From Kwoniella bestiolae CBS 10118 (taxonomy: Eukaryota > Basidiomycota > Tremellomycetes > Tremellales > Cryptococcaceae), in the NCBI RefSeq assembly GCF_000512585.2, contig NC_089241.1, positions 6,218,001 to 6,282,000 of the forward strand: a stretch of 64,000 bases of DNA, read 5' to 3'. Below the pieces are notes generated by a model. The model saw only the letters and a program-made list of their open reading frames with translations. It ran no database searches and had not been told where the DNA came from. This document shows, piece by piece, positions 30,498-42,638 of this stretch; position 1 is the stretch's first letter, and each line of letters begins with the position of its first letter. Position numbers and translations under genes: made by a program.

Positions 30498-32378
30498 CTA
30501 CAAACAGGTATATCCACCATCCACCACAATCTCCGCACCGGTAGTGTATTTAGACGAATCAGATGCCAGGTAGATGACTGCACCTTTCAAATCGGATGGG
30601 TCGGCCAATCGACCCATGGGGATTCGGTGTAACCATTCATCTCGAAGGACGGGGTTAGCATCGAGGATGACTTTTGTGAGGTTGGTGAGGGTGTATCCTA
30701 TCACGAGGTATTAGCATTGTATCTCATTTGTTGTGTTTCTTGTATGAGTGGATAGGAGACGTTCAAAGGAACCAATGTTAAGGAGTATGACAGATGGATA
30801 CTGTGATCGTATGTAAATCAACTCACCAGGAGCAAGACAGTTGACTCTGATGTTTTTGGCGGCCCATTCGACGGCGAGTGATCTGGCCATGTGTCGTACA
30901 CCGGCCTCTGAAAAAATCAATTGGTATATCAGCTATGAGCCTGTAGAGCTGAACTTGAGCTGCAGCAGGCACTCACTGGAGAAGTTGTAAGGGGTTTGAG
31001 GTTGAGGGACGTTGACGATCTACAAAAGAGGAAGTGAGGCTCATCAGCATTTTGTTTCGTCTATCTTGGTTTATTGTGCGCTGGTCAGAACAATACTCAC
31101 AGATCCAGACATGGATCCTACAAGGGTGATAGATCCACCCTCAGGCATGAGCTTGGCAGCTTCGAGAGCGCAGAACCAGGTTCCTAAACAGGTATAAACG
31201 TATCAGCGATCGATGTTACGAGGAAAGAAGGGCGATGATTCAAAACATGGACAGAGATGATCACTGATACAAAAATTTAAGTCAACCCACCCATAATGTT
31301 GATATCCAACAACTTCTTGATCTTCTGAGTAGGATACTCGTGCGCCACGTAATTCTCCACAATACCAGCAGCGGTAACACACGCATCCAACCTCCCAAAC
31401 TTCTCTTTAACAGTTTCGAACACCTTGGCGACGGAGGCTTCGTCCGAGACGTCACATCCCAGACCGAGGGCTTGAATTTCTCCTTCTTCGGCTTCACCGT
31501 TCTCGACTGTCATGCGTCATTCCGCGTCAGTCATAGTTTTTTTTTTGCCTTGTAGTGGACAGTGGAGGTGGACTTACCAAACCACTTGACCAACTCGTCG
31601 GCGGCCTTCTCAGCTTCTTCCTTCTTGAGATCGACGAGGACGATGGCGTTGGCCCCGCTGATGGTGTGGAGACCCATCGTTAGCGTGTGTCCGTGCAGGG
31701 GTTATGTAATTGAAAATTTTGAATCAAGTGGAACGAATTTAGGAGAACATTACAGAGAATATTTTTAGGGGAAGGTGAGATACGAGCATTATTAACAGGA
31801 CGAGTAGAATGATGGGAGTGTGTGATAAGCCTGATGATACGTGGGACTATCACTCACGATTCAACGAAAGTCCTGGCCATCATGTTACCCAAGCCCCTAG
31901 CCGCACCAGTGACGAGACAGACTTTACCGTCCATCGAGAATGATGCGAGGGTACGTTTGGTGTGTCGTCCGAAATCACCTTTGGTCATATCGTGACCTGG
32001 GTGTTTGTCTGCCCATTTCTGTGAAGTGGAGCGGTACGCGAATCAGCTCCGTGCTTGTTCTTAATTCACGTCTTTGGGATATGAGGATGATGGGAATGAC
32101 AGGGGGGGAGTATGTTGAAAGGGGAGGAACGTGCGTTATATCGGTTGGAGCATACTTACCTTGGGGTGTTCAAAGGTGATGGATTCGTCAATAGCAGCCA
32201 TCTTGGGCTCGACCTCTACTCGGTGTTCTTCAAGGGGATCACCGTTCTTGTCCCTTCGAACGTGGGTAGGGGTGGTGTATCCCCTTGAGGCGAGAGCGAC
32301 CCTAGTGAGGGGAGCAGCGAAGGATGGTCGAGCTCGAGCGACGTGGGTGAGAGATGAAGCTGATCTGATGAAGGACAT
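30498..32378 (-). CDS. Short-chain dehydrogenase/reductase with mitochondrial-type N-terminus
   Basis: Eight exons (32378-32160, 32018-31858, 31657-31578, 31506-31291, 31183-31101, 31019-30977, 30907-30827, 30697-30498) give 360 aa. Residues 1-~35 form an Arg/Ser/Ala-rich presequence (MSFIRSASSLTHVARARPSF). The Rossmann core has TGAARGLG (cofactor glycine motif), a catalytic Ser in LVGSMSGS, YNFSK (YxxxK) and the C-terminal TGAEIVVDGGY. Closest family resemblance is the fungal sugar-alcohol SDRs (D-arabinitol 2-dehydrogenase, sorbose reductase types), but the substrate cannot be read from sequence. The acidic residue in VLVDLKKEE after strand 2 favours NAD(H) over NADP(H). The ~50-residue spacer before the core is unusually long. 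Confidence 0.88.
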
Positions 32379-33617
32379 TGTGTTCAACGTGGAGGGCAGA
32401 GGGTTATCGACGAGTTCAAATTTTATTGGTTTATTGGGAAAGGAAACAAGTGAAGAAGTGGTAGTGGATGGGTACTAATTTATATCTTGCGGTGTGGTTG
32501 CGACAAGAGGGGAGGAATGTGCAGAATAAGAATGAGAATTTGATCTGATCTGATCTGGCGTTTTACAGTTTCGTCCTCGTTCTTCTTCCTTCTGATATCG
32601 ATGATACGTGGGGTTCATTCGCCTAATCTGATTCCCTCTAGGATGAACAAAGAAAGGCATGGCATGGCGCTCCATCTCTCCACTTCTGATATTTAACTCC
32701 ACGCGTACCTTTTATGCGTAACATTTCTTAATCATTTTTACCCTGAATTAGTCGAGAATCTATTGATGGCCCCACCAATCTATACCATTCGAAAAGGGAA
32801 CAGGTATCCCTTTATCGGTCCGACTCTCCTCTGATGAACTGCTGAGACCACTGCAGTTGCTGGCTCCATTTGCAAAAATATCCTTACTTCATTCAGGATG
32901 ATCATACAGGACAAAGGGGAATTGAATTGGTAAATCACATACACACATGCTTTCGCATTCGCACTACCGGCGGTAGGTCCGAAGATCGTCTACAGACTTT
33001 CACACGCTACGCGAGTGCATATGGACGATCTTTCAGCGATACCAATTTATAGGTATATGTTGGTAGACAGACTATACCAATCCCACCATAAAGTATTGGT
33101 ATTTCCTTTCTTCTCCCATTCGGGTCATCCCGTATACCCAGCCGACTGCCCCAACACCGAGCTTCCATCCTTTCAAACGACACTTTGCCTAAGATAGACC
33201 ATGTATCCCTAAAGCTGATTCTCGGCCGGGGCATCAAACGCACTGATCATCTTGAGGGGCGGCTGTGGCGCAGAGCCTGGAACACAGAGAGAGGTACAGT
33301 CCCTGATCGTCCTTCCCACCTTTCTGTTGATGCAGGCCGTGTACCATGAGTTCTCGAGTGTGTTAGGAAGAGCAAGTAAAAGGAGAGCGATAGCGTGAAT
33401 TCACTGTGAGAAGTTCTTTCAAGGATCGGTTGATTCGATCATCCTTTCCTTTCACTTAAATTCTGTGCCAGATTCAAGAGGAGACTTTTCTATAAATCAA
33501 ATTGAGCTTGGTGAGATATTCATGAAGTATATATGAGGATTAGTTCATGAGGTGGCATATTCTTCTTTCATACACTACACAGTAGCTCACATATGACAAA
33601 TCTCAATCTCGTTCAAC
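32379..33617. other. Gene-free interval (1.2 kb)
   Basis: Promoter side of the dehydrogenase on the left and of the small basic protein on the right. I found no ORF with family motifs or plausible splicing, and no tRNA-like A/B boxes. Confidence 0.4.
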
Positions 33618-34040
33618 ATGGCCGAGCAATCTATCAACGCCCGAGACTCCGAAGCGAGCATGAGCAAGAGCACTGATCCTTCCAAGGGCAACACCAGGAC
33701 TGGCACTGGCACCAAAGACAATGCGTTGAGACCCAGGCTTAGTGGGATTAGGAAGAACCGTAAATCTTTTGGGACTAATTCTTGGACCGTATCGGCTCAA
33801 TCACCGGGGTCCCACGGGTCTTCTTCGTCTCCGTCGAGATCTCCTGGAATAAGTGAGTCATCGTTCATGCGATGCTGATTCGGAAGCTGATTCAGATTTG
33901 CGAAGGTAGAGCAAGCTGATAGACTCAGAGATGCGGGGGAGCCTCCCTCGGATGAAGATGATGGTGTAAGGGGTCTTTCCACTTTCGAAGGCGGGGGTAG
34001 ATTTTATGGTGGTAAGACACCTGGAGAGAGTAGTACCTAG
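33618..34040 (+). CDS. Small disordered Ser-rich basic protein (hypothetical)
   Basis: Exon 1 is 33618-33852 and exon 2 most likely 33931-34040, giving 114 aa. The second exon needs an unusual GAG acceptor; using the CAG two bases earlier leads to a stop after 13 codons. The chosen frame continues with GEPPSDEDDGVRGLSTFEGGGRFYGG. The protein is Ser/Gly/Lys-rich (SGIRKNRKSF, SSSSPSRSPGI) without hydrophobic segments. No family recognised. A second small disordered gene, also starting MA(E/D)Q, follows 0.6 kb downstream on the same strand. Confidence 0.45.
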
Positions 34041-34671
34041 TACCCAAGAGCTACCTTTGCATGGGCATTATCACCCGACAAGCTAGTACCTCGATTACAT
34101 TGGTGAGAGAGAGATCGGAGATGCAGAGTAGGATGAACTTGTAGTTATATGGCATATGCATTCGTGTTGACCAATGTCACGTCGATCTGCCGTTCATCAC
34201 GAGGTATTCGTGGGCATTAATAATTCAAACGAAGTGGTCGGCACTCTGAACGGTCGCTCATCTACGATGGAACGGATGCTGATCTCCTACTCCCACCTTA
34301 CGGTGATGGGAACGTACGTTCGAGTCAAGAGACAAAGGGCTCGCTATTCTTGGACAAGACAGCTTTTGTGTTGGCTCCTTTGGACCTGAGGCTCAATATT
34401 GGTAGTCCCAATCTCGTAGAAGAACCTTGTGTCAAGTTGAGCGGAGCTATATCAAGCTGAACTCCCAATGTTCCCCTCCCTTGTTCTGCGTAGACAGTGG
34501 AACAGACAGTATTCGACTCAATTGACTAGAGCGCCAGAGAGAGCGAAGAAGCCCCGCAGGTATATGACCCCTGGGTACTTGATCATCTCCTATTGCGCAC
34601 ACCTACAAGTGAGACACTCTTTTGCAATTTGATCTAACACCTATCACTTATCCAATTATCTTGTTGATATA
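34041..34671. other. Intergenic between two small genes
   Basis: 631 nt with short frames only. No supported feature. Confidence 0.35.
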
Positions 34672-35292
34672 ATGGCAGATCAACAATCAACCACCGATAG
34701 TACTTTCTCCAAGCAAGACCATTCGTCCAAGACAGGTGAGCAATTGTCCCTCTCTTTCGACCAATCTGGCAGGGTTGAATTTTTGATGCACCTACGGTAG
34801 GCGAGACTTCAGAGCGGTCAAAGTCTGGCACTGAGAGTGAGTAGAATTCTACTATCATGGTCCTCGCCTCCCTAACCTCATGAACGGGTATCGGTGATTC
34901 ATCATTCTTGTTCAGTGGGGTCGAACTCATCTGAAGTGGACGCAGACGCAGTTGATCCGACTTCAAGAGGCACCACACCTGTTCAACGATCGAGTAGACA
35001 TAATCCTAATAACAAGTTTGTGCGGCTGGAGCCCGACTCAGACAATAATGATGTGGAAACGCCGGTAACGTATAGCAGCTATACCCCCAAGGAGACGGCT
35101 GCTAGACTTGCTGCCCTCAGGGCCAGTGAGAGCGACAGGAGTCTCGTTGAGAAGAGGCCGAGTACCTTCAGTCTGCAGGCATCGTCCAATGGAAAGAAAA
35201 AGAAAAGAGGAGGCAGACCGGCATTGAGCGAGGAAGAAAAGGCGTGGAAGAAGGAAGATAGAAGAATCAGGAATTCATTGATCCTCAGTTGA
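34672..35292 (+). CDS. Small protein with C-terminal basic RGGRP-type motif (hypothetical)
   Basis: Exons 34672-34735, 34801-34836 and 34916-35292 give 158 aa. The N-terminal ~60 residues are Ser/Thr/Asp-rich. The C-terminus holds a strongly basic block, KKKKRGGRPALSEEEKAW, followed by KKEDRRIRN and then the stop. GRP inside a basic cluster resembles an AT-hook, and the charge pattern recalls the start of a bZIP basic region, but no leucine zipper follows before the stop. A nuclear, DNA-binding role is possible but not shown. If the real gene has a further exon past 35292, the end would change. Confidence 0.5.
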
Positions 35293-35504
35293 GGTCGAGT
35301 GGTTGAGTGGCATCATTGACCTCGAGAGTGGACTGAATGGTTCCTGTCCGTCAGTGTAGGAAGTGTCTGATCCACTTGACAGTACATTTGTGTAACACGA
35401 CAGACAGACAAAGTCGGTACACTGCTATACAGTCTGTTCCCTACCATAGTAATCATATGATGAGGTATGCAAAGAGGATACATCCAGATGAATGTCGTAA
35501 ATGC

Positions 35505-36324
35505 CTATACGACCTGAATGAAATAACACAGGATATCAGTATACATATTCGTATAGGACGACATTGCGGGTCGGTCGAGCAAACTCACCTTCGGCGCCAA
35601 CATCAATATCTTACCCCACCTTCCACCCGCACCAGCAGCACCGCCCTTCGATCTCCTCAACTCGGCAGCTACAGGCCCTACTATCCTCGTTCCCAGCATC
35701 TCGCCCTTGTTATTCAGCAGGACAGCTGCGTTGTCGTCGAACCTGTCATGTGAAGAGAACATGTTAGTGATTCGAATCGCGATATATCACATGTCAATAG
35801 CCGTCTGATCCGGGACATGTGCACAGAAAAGTGGGTAACAACACACCTCACTACACTCCCATCAGTCCTCTGCACAGTCTTCTTAACTCTCACCACGACC
35901 GCCCTTCTCACATCTCCTTTTCGTATTTTCTGTATGTTCGAGGAGGACGAGGGGTTCTTTACCACCTCGTTGGCTGGGATGGGTCGGGCCTTGTTCACTA
36001 CACAAACTATCTCGTCGCCTTGATTGCAACGAATCAGCTACAGTCCTCTGAAGCGGATAGAGGTGGGTCTCATGGAGATTGGGAGTTGAAAGGCTCAACT
36101 CGGGGGGAGGTGTATGATTCGGGAAAACTCACCGACTGTAGCTGTACCGGTAGACTTCAACCTCGTCTTGACTTTTAATACGTTGATACATTCCACTTTC
36201 AATGCCCCAGTGTTGTCGATGACCTAGTTTCGATAGATTGGTCAGTCCAAAGTAAATAGGCGAACGACTGAAGAGGGAAAAGTACAGGTCAACTTACATT
36301 GAGTAAACCCTTCAAACCTATCAT
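35505..36324 (-). CDS. MRPL38: Mitochondrial large-subunit ribosomal protein uL14m
   Basis: Five exons (36324-36298, 36223-36133, 36018-35847, 35742-35589, 35513-35505) give 150 aa. It reads MIGLKGLLNVIDNTGALKVE, GDEIVCVVNKARP, KIRKGDVRRAVVVRVKKTVQ, RTDGSVVRFDDNAAVLLNNK and GTRIVGPVAAELR, the standard uL14 core. The insert PANEVVKNPSSSSN and the C-terminal GGRWGKILMLAPKVV point to the mitochondrial rather than the cytosolic paralogue. The last exon codes only Val-Val-stop. The same frame without splicing also continues a little, so the C-terminus is slightly uncertain. The symbol follows the yeast name. It is divergent from the Clr2-like gene. Confidence 0.88.
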
Positions 36325-36771
36325 CGTGTTTGCTTGAAGAATTAGATTGGATGATCTTTTTTCTGAGGTTGTCCTTCTTGCTTGTATATGTCTCTGCTGC
36401 TCGTCTTTGTCTATGTAACTTATGTTGGTTTGTCTGAATTAAACTATGCTGGGAATGGAACCTACAATCTTGTCGAAGTGCCAGAGGAATTCAACATTTT
36501 GATTCCGTTTGTTGAGATTTATTTGATTACCTCACTTAAAGATACCCCTACCAGCCATTACGAGTACAGTACCAGTTTGTTAGGTTGAATGTTGATTTAT
36601 TCACGCGTCTCGTCTCGAAAAAAGGGAATTACCTCTGGTTGAACATTACATTCACATCTTTGCTTATCGTCATTCACCCATCTACCCTATATTACTCATC
36701 ACATCCCTCCTAACCTGGACATCACACCGGATCTTACTGGCATCGCCGGGACCGATCCTAGTACCTAAATC
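36325..36771. promoter_or_regulatory. Divergent promoter region of uL14m and the Clr2-like gene
   Basis: 447 nt with one 68-codon hydrophobic frame (36382-36588) that I reject as a gene. Otherwise unremarkable. Confidence 0.4.
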
Positions 36772-39470
36772 ATGTCAAAATCATCCCACCCTGCGTTGTT
36801 GTGGCCCCGAACAGACTCCGACCCATCGCGATATCCCAATACGTCCACACCGAAGGACTCGAACGATTCGTGGTTCGAGGAGGAGCCTGTCGGATCGCAG
36901 AAATGGGAGGCGTACGCTAGTGGAATAGGCAAGCATCTAGCTGTGAAGCTGGGATTAAATCTGGATTGTAAGTCTGCGAGTAACGCTTTCGAAAGCAGTC
37001 GAACGGATGGGCTGATGTTACGTTTCATGACTTAGCTCCGCGTATACCTCTTCCTGATGGGTACAAGATATTTGCTCATAGGAAGAGACAGCCGGGGGGA
37101 GATGTGAGGACAGATCATTATTTATATGTGAGTTCCCAGCTCTGTCTACTTCCACTCCTTTCTCTAGACTTGCTCTCATTTCACCACGTCATGTCGTTGC
37201 TGACTGACTGATGTCTTTATATCGCAGGGAGCTAGAGATGTTGCCAAGGTTAGTCTTTCTCACTGTCATTCATAGCCTAAGCTGACGAGATGTCGCGGTA
37301 CCAGTTCCGAAGTGTACCCGAATTCCTGATACACGCAGATTGGTTGTTCGATACTTCCAAGCCTTTGAGTGATCATGCTGCTGTGAGTGTTCGTATCCCA
37401 CAGTATAAGATGTCATGAGCTGATCCTTGAGATGGTACACCGCAGTGCGGATGCAAATATAGTAAAGGTAGTACTTACAAGCCTAGAACTTCCACACCTG
37501 GATCAGCGACCAAACGACCATCAGGTAGCTCACCGTTGAAAGAAGGCTCAGCAAAGAAGAAGAAACTTCCTGAGCCCGAGGACGATGATGTCGCTTTACC
37601 TTCTGTTGTTCCTGAGCGAGCTGAGGAGTTAAGATCGCAAAGGAGATTCCGTATGTCTATTGATCATCCGTCAATCTTCACTGAACACCACAAGCTGATT
37701 TGTATATCGTACAACAGGACGAGGTGAACTCATCTGGTTCAGGATAAACACCATCACCCCTCCATCCAACGTTTCCACCCCTGGCCTGACACCTGTGACC
37801 CACTGGCCGGGACTAGTATCCAACGTACCCCTCAAGACGAAAGTCGTGACGAACGGAGACGTCGCTTCAGCTTCTGCATCTTCCGCCTGGACCTTATTTG
37901 GCGGACAAGCACCTTCCTCATTGGACAGTTCCAAACAGACTGTCATCCACTATTTCGAATATCACATTCGACCGTTGGGGATGTTCAGCGCTCACGACGA
38001 AGTCATCAAAGATGGGAAAGATGTACTGCCCTGGCAGACTGGTAAGGATCTCCTAGGTGGAGAAGAAGGTTGGAACGATATAGGGGATCATGCCGAGAAG
38101 GTCCTCAAGGAAGGAGTCAGGAAGGAAGCTCCCAGATTCAAGGGTCAATCTCAGGAAGATATCGAGAATTCTTTGATCAAAGTTTGGAAGGGCAATTGGG
38201 CCAAGAGGATAAGGTTCGTGGAGATGCCTGAGAAGTATGAGGAGGTGGTGTTTAGGTTGAGTGTCGCGTTGAAGACTGGTTCGGTAAGTTACATTCTCCT
38301 GGTTCTGCGGTATATTGAAGCTGAATCAGTGGATCACACAGGATATCACGGAATGTTGGGCTCAAACGGATAAGATCGATGTTTTACCCAACGACCAGGA
38401 TATCAGTGCGGAGGATATGAAAGCCATATTGACGCAGAAGAAAACGCTCTATCAGGTGAGCTGACTACATGTTTGAGTGGCTCGTCGGTATCAGCTGACT
38501 TTTCTAAATGATCTAGGGATTATGGTGGGGTGGTGAACGAATCTGGCTCGATGATCTGGTGAGACTGAAGAAGACAAGAAATGAACTGCCCACAAGCAAT
38601 TTGTTACCTCCGTCGGACGGTGCGGTAGATAAAGGAGTCTTCCTTAAGATCAGGTGGGTCTGTTTCTGTACACTCGTTCTGTGACGTGCTCGTGTTGATG
38701 AGCGATATGCTGTGCATGCTAGAGTTCTCGCCGTTGAAGTCAACCCTGATCCTAGTAAATCGAGTTTGACAGGATGGCGATGTCTCATGTATGGGGATGT
38801 CTTCGAACTTGCCAAAGAAGGTGCACCGGGGACTGAGACCGATGATGGCGACTCGGATGATACTTCGCTTGTCCACCATTACAAGGCGCCAAAAGGGTAC
38901 GCCTATAGGCAATTGAACGAGCTAAGGAGCGAAGTGACCGTGGACGTTATCGGTATGTCCATTGTCGATCTTCAGTCTAAGTCAAAACAAGTCAAATAGC
39001 TGATTCGGTCAATCATACAGATGTTGCCGGTAGGGTCTACCCTGATATACTGGAATCCTCAACTCAAAATTGGTTCATCGATCCATCTGACCCTACAGAT
39101 ACGGAAGGGAGGGTACAGCCTGGAGAAGGTGCCTATGCATTATCGGGTTTGGTGAGCGGTACTACAGTCGCTAGTAAATGTACGAACTGGGAGGGTGAGT
39201 CGTTTCTGTGTCTTGGTTCATATGACACGGAACGTAGATTGATTGATATACCGTGTTTCAGAGGATTTATACTCGATCGTTCAGAAAACGACCAAAACGA
39301 CGGAAACGCAGATGAAAGAATATTATATAAGCTTATTGAGAGCTGAGTTGGGATTGCCCAAGTTACCCTCGTCGTTTGTGAATGGTCAGAACCAGATCGG
39401 GAACGGGAACGGTGCGGGGACGTTGGCTGAGGCGCTTGGAGGGGGGTTGGGAGTGGCTCTCAAGGCGTGA
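36772..39470 (+). CDS. Clr2-type transcription-silencing protein
   Basis: Eleven exons (36772-36967, 37036-37127, 37228-37248, 37305-37382, 37446-37650, 37718-38283, 38342-38455, 38517-38653, 38723-38952, 39021-39194, 39262-39470) give 673 aa. The N-terminal module PRIPLPDGYKIFAHRK, DHYLYGARDVAKFRS, VPEFLIHADWLF and CGCKYSKG matches the conserved fungal Clr2 N-terminal domain. The second module contains RRGELIWFRI, KIRFVE-like beta strands and YQGLWWGGERIWLDDLVRL, the Clr2 C-terminal hallmark. In fission yeast Clr2 is a subunit of the SHREC histone deacetylase/remodeller complex acting at heterochromatin. Exon 3 is 21 nt. A nuclear basic stretch (KEGSAKKKKLPEPE) lies between the modules. The role in this species is inferred. 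Confidence 0.82.
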
Positions 39471-40603
39471 TTGACGATATTGGAAGATGTCTTACGAGTG
39501 GTATGTAAATACAGTTCTTCAATGAATTGGAGAGATAAGAGATGAGATACAGGGAGAAGACGATGACATCGAGAAAGATTATATATATATACACTTTTGT
39601 GCTTTTGGAGAAGAGATTTTGAGGAAGATTCTTACTTGGGTTTCGGTGATTCCGCCTTTCGATTTTCATACAATTCATACGCTTCATACGCTTCATACAT
39701 ATTTTGTTCAGAATTTGAGGGGCAAATGCATATATTGATTTTTGATGTGACATTGTTTATTGTTGACGAGTGATGATCTGTACAACTGTGATGAGCTACT
39801 AAGCTTACTACTCACCAGATAAAGTATCAAGTGCTGGAACATGTACTTCGACTTCCACAAGCTTTTAACCTAATTACTCGATATGGTCAAGCCAACAGTG
39901 CCGGGTCACGACGTCATGCCACAGTTGATATACCCGATAATCCCCGGATGTTTGGTTCTAACCCATTACGATTACCTTTATATGATGATTAGAAAAGAAT
40001 CGTAATGTCTATTAGGGAATCGATCAAACACCGCCACTTTGATTCCAACTAGCCAAGTTTTTACCTTCAAGTTACCCTGTGACGAGTTGTGCTTGGTTTC
40101 ACTTTGTTGTTGGTTTCCTTCTTCGTCTTGGTCTAATATTACTCCTCATATTATAACAATATTTTATCAATACTATACTCTTACTCTGCTGAGCATTATC
40201 GTCGACGTAGATTGGTCGTTCTTACTACTGGATCAGCGTAGAAGACACAATTAGCAAGTGGCCAACACACCAATTCACCAATTCACCAAACGATCCTTTA
40301 TTCCCTCAACCCTCAACCCTGACTTCCCATCTCAGCGACCATTCCCATTTAGAAACGCGCTTTTCACCTTCCATCTTCAATCTTCATCTTTTCACTCTTA
40401 TTAGATATCTTACCTTAGTGAAGTCGAGGATTAGAGGATACCTCTCTGAATAGGATAGGATTAGTATATCTCTGAAGACCACCCTTGCTGCGCAGTACCC
40501 TCCTTCCTTTCATCCGCTTCAACCGATCAACCAGCCTTTCAGCAAATAAGAAACCCGTACTCATTCTCACTTCCATCATCACCTATAATACCTCATACTC
40601 AAC
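39471..40603. other. Gene-free interval and promoter of the GPI-protein gene (1.1 kb)
   Basis: No ORF supported. The distal part has a TATATATATA run (39580-39592); the 300 nt before the next start are pyrimidine/CA-rich (CACCAATTCACCAATTCACC), suggesting a long 5' leader of an abundant cell-surface gene. Confidence 0.4.
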
Positions 40604-41644
40604 ATGTACATCTCCTCGTCGACACTCGTTTCGGCGTTGCTCTTGGCGGCTTCCAACGTAGCTGCTCAACAGTTTACTACCACCTTCCCATGGGCTGTGA
40701 GTATCGTTCCCACTTCATCTCATCTCCTCTTCTCTTTGGGAAATACAATATTCCGCCATCGCTCGCTATCACTTCCCATCCTCATATAGGAGATATCATC
40801 TTACCATGGTACATATGCTAATTCAATGGTTCTTTTTTCGCACAACACAGCAAGGTGATACCGTAGTCTTATCGACCGGTACCAACGCCCTCGGAGTAGC
40901 CACCACACGTACCTTGCAAACTATCACTACCGGAGTTGCGGGCGCCACCACCGCCAGAACTACCGCTACGACCGCTACGACCGCGCTGGACGATGGTGAT
41001 GAGGATGCTACGACGACGCCTACGCTGACTCAGTTGAGGACTACCACTACGCAGTGAGTTTGTCTCCATCTCAAGGTGGAAATAGCGTGTACTGTACTAC
41101 ACCATACTGCTTTATAAGCCCCTTCCTCGCCACGCTGTTCCCATTCATCTGGCATGTCTAAGCGAATTTATACTGATTTATCTTTCTTGATTGTGTTAGA
41201 CAACGAGTTGTCGGTAACACCCCTACGACCACCGCCGCACCCATGAGAACAACCACCTACTGGCTTGATCCTGGAGATGGAGTCTACACTGCTTACACCT
41301 GGACCGCACCTACTACCGCGTGAGTTTGCTTTCATTCTCGTATCTGCGATTGTATGAGTCCGAGTCGTGCTGACGACGTGTGTCTGCTTGATTGGCTTGA
41401 TACGCTCAGTCTCCCAACTGTAGCTACCGCAAACGTCCCCGCAGGTACCATCCAAGATTACCAGGAATACCAATCCGCCGCCAACTCTGCTGTCCTCGAA
41501 TCTGCCCAGGCTGCCATCGCCAATGGAACGAAGAGTGGTGCTTCACCAAGGAGACAGATGGTCGGTGGGGAGGTGTTGATGGGAGGGTGGATGACTTTGG
41601 TCGTTGGTGCGGTCGGAGCGGGAGTCGGAGTGTTCATGCTTTAA
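40604..41644 (+). CDS. Thr-rich GPI-anchored cell-surface protein (predicted)
   Basis: Exons 40604-40696, 40851-41053, 41200-41319 and 41410-41644 give 216 aa. Residues 1-21 (MYISSSTLVSALLLAASNVAA) are a signal peptide. The mature part is Thr/Ala-rich (TTGVAGATTARTTATTATT), likely heavily O-mannosylated, with a short conserved-looking block TTYWLDPGDGVYTAYTWTAP. The C-terminus, small residues then a hydrophobic tail (GGWMTLVVGAVGAGVGVFML) ending at the stop, is a typical GPI-attachment signal, with Asn-Gly-Thr upstream as a possible N-glycosylation site. No enzyme domain is visible. It is a wall or membrane structural protein by inference. SMP3, which is needed for GPI precursor synthesis, is in the same window. 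Confidence 0.82.
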
Positions 41645-42638
41645 TCGATCTCAATCATCGGGTCGATAGCATATAGATTCGGTTTCGACCCATTCGTCAG
41701 ACAGGACATAAGGACATAAGGACATAACGGAATAGGATTAATTTCACCTTTCCTTTCGTTTTCTTTTCTACGTGACTATCTCTTCTTCTCTTCCATCAGT
41801 CTGATATCTGTATTTCTTCTTGCATCATTTCTAGTTTACACGTCTTCATTTACCCAAGGACACTTATTTCTTCCCCTACCAAAGACAGACTATATCATAC
41901 ATGTCAATCACATAGTCGTAGTCTGTTTGTTATTCTTGATCCGAGTTTGATTTATCTGTGTCTAGTCTCTTAACGAATCGTCATGCATGGTCGTGGTATA
42001 TGTTAGATGGTAATATTTGAACTCGGAGGCAATCTGGTCACTCTTGAATTTGTGTTGTGTGCTCTTTCCCCACTCTGGTAACGAGTAGCGTCGTGACATT
42101 TCTGTCGTGTGTCAATGTGCGTTGTGGGCGTACGAGGTATGTGCATGTGCATGTGCATGTGTATGTGCTCTGTGCTCTGTGCTCTGTGCTCTGTGCTCTA
42201 TGCATATGCAGTAATATGCCATGCGAAACAATGCTAGGTCTCGAGATATCAGGAACACGACAGTACAACACGAGACAGGCGTACTGATACACCGGTCATG
42301 TTCCGGGCGTAAGGTCTTATTCCAGCTCTAATCGCAGTACTACCGGCGGTCAACCCGGTCAATGCGATTGATCACTCAATAACTGGTCATCTTTCACTGT
42401 ACTTTACCATCATCAGTATACAAATATACAAATATACATATACACACACAAACAGCAGCCTACCACGTCATCTGCCATCCTCGTGTCTACTTCTTCTTCA
42501 GCTTATATACTCTGCACAAAGGTACTTCACTCGGTCTTTCTCCAATCTTCCATCTTTCATCTTCAATCACCTCTCTCTCAGTACAAACCATCAACCTCTT
42601 CCTCTCATTGAATCACATACATCCCCAGCATACACAAC
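41645..42638. other. Gene-free interval with microsatellite
   Basis: 994 nt of 3' flank and promoter. It holds the GTGCAT/GTGCTCT tandem tract (separate entry) and a CT/CA-rich leader before the amidase gene. No gene seen. Confidence 0.45.
42139..42199 (+). repeat. Compound microsatellite: GTGCAT hexamers then GTGCTCT heptamers
   Basis: Three GTGCAT units and one GTGTAT (42141-42164) pass directly into five GTGCTCT units (42165-42199). The change of unit from 6 to 7 nt with a shared GTGC core suggests slippage-driven expansion from a common seed. Confidence 0.85.

Noticed and set aside
32720..33600. Possible tRNA or other small RNA in the gap before 33.6 kb
   Set aside because: No A box/B box pair (GGTTCGAATCC-like) and no cloverleaf seen by eye.
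33853..33928. CAG acceptor for the second exon of the small basic gene
   Set aside because: It gives a stop after 13 codons, whereas the GAG acceptor two bases later opens a 36-codon frame; the choice remains uncertain.
36382..36588. 68-codon hydrophobic ORF between uL14m and the Clr2-like gene
   Set aside because: Lies in the divergent promoter, no conserved feature.
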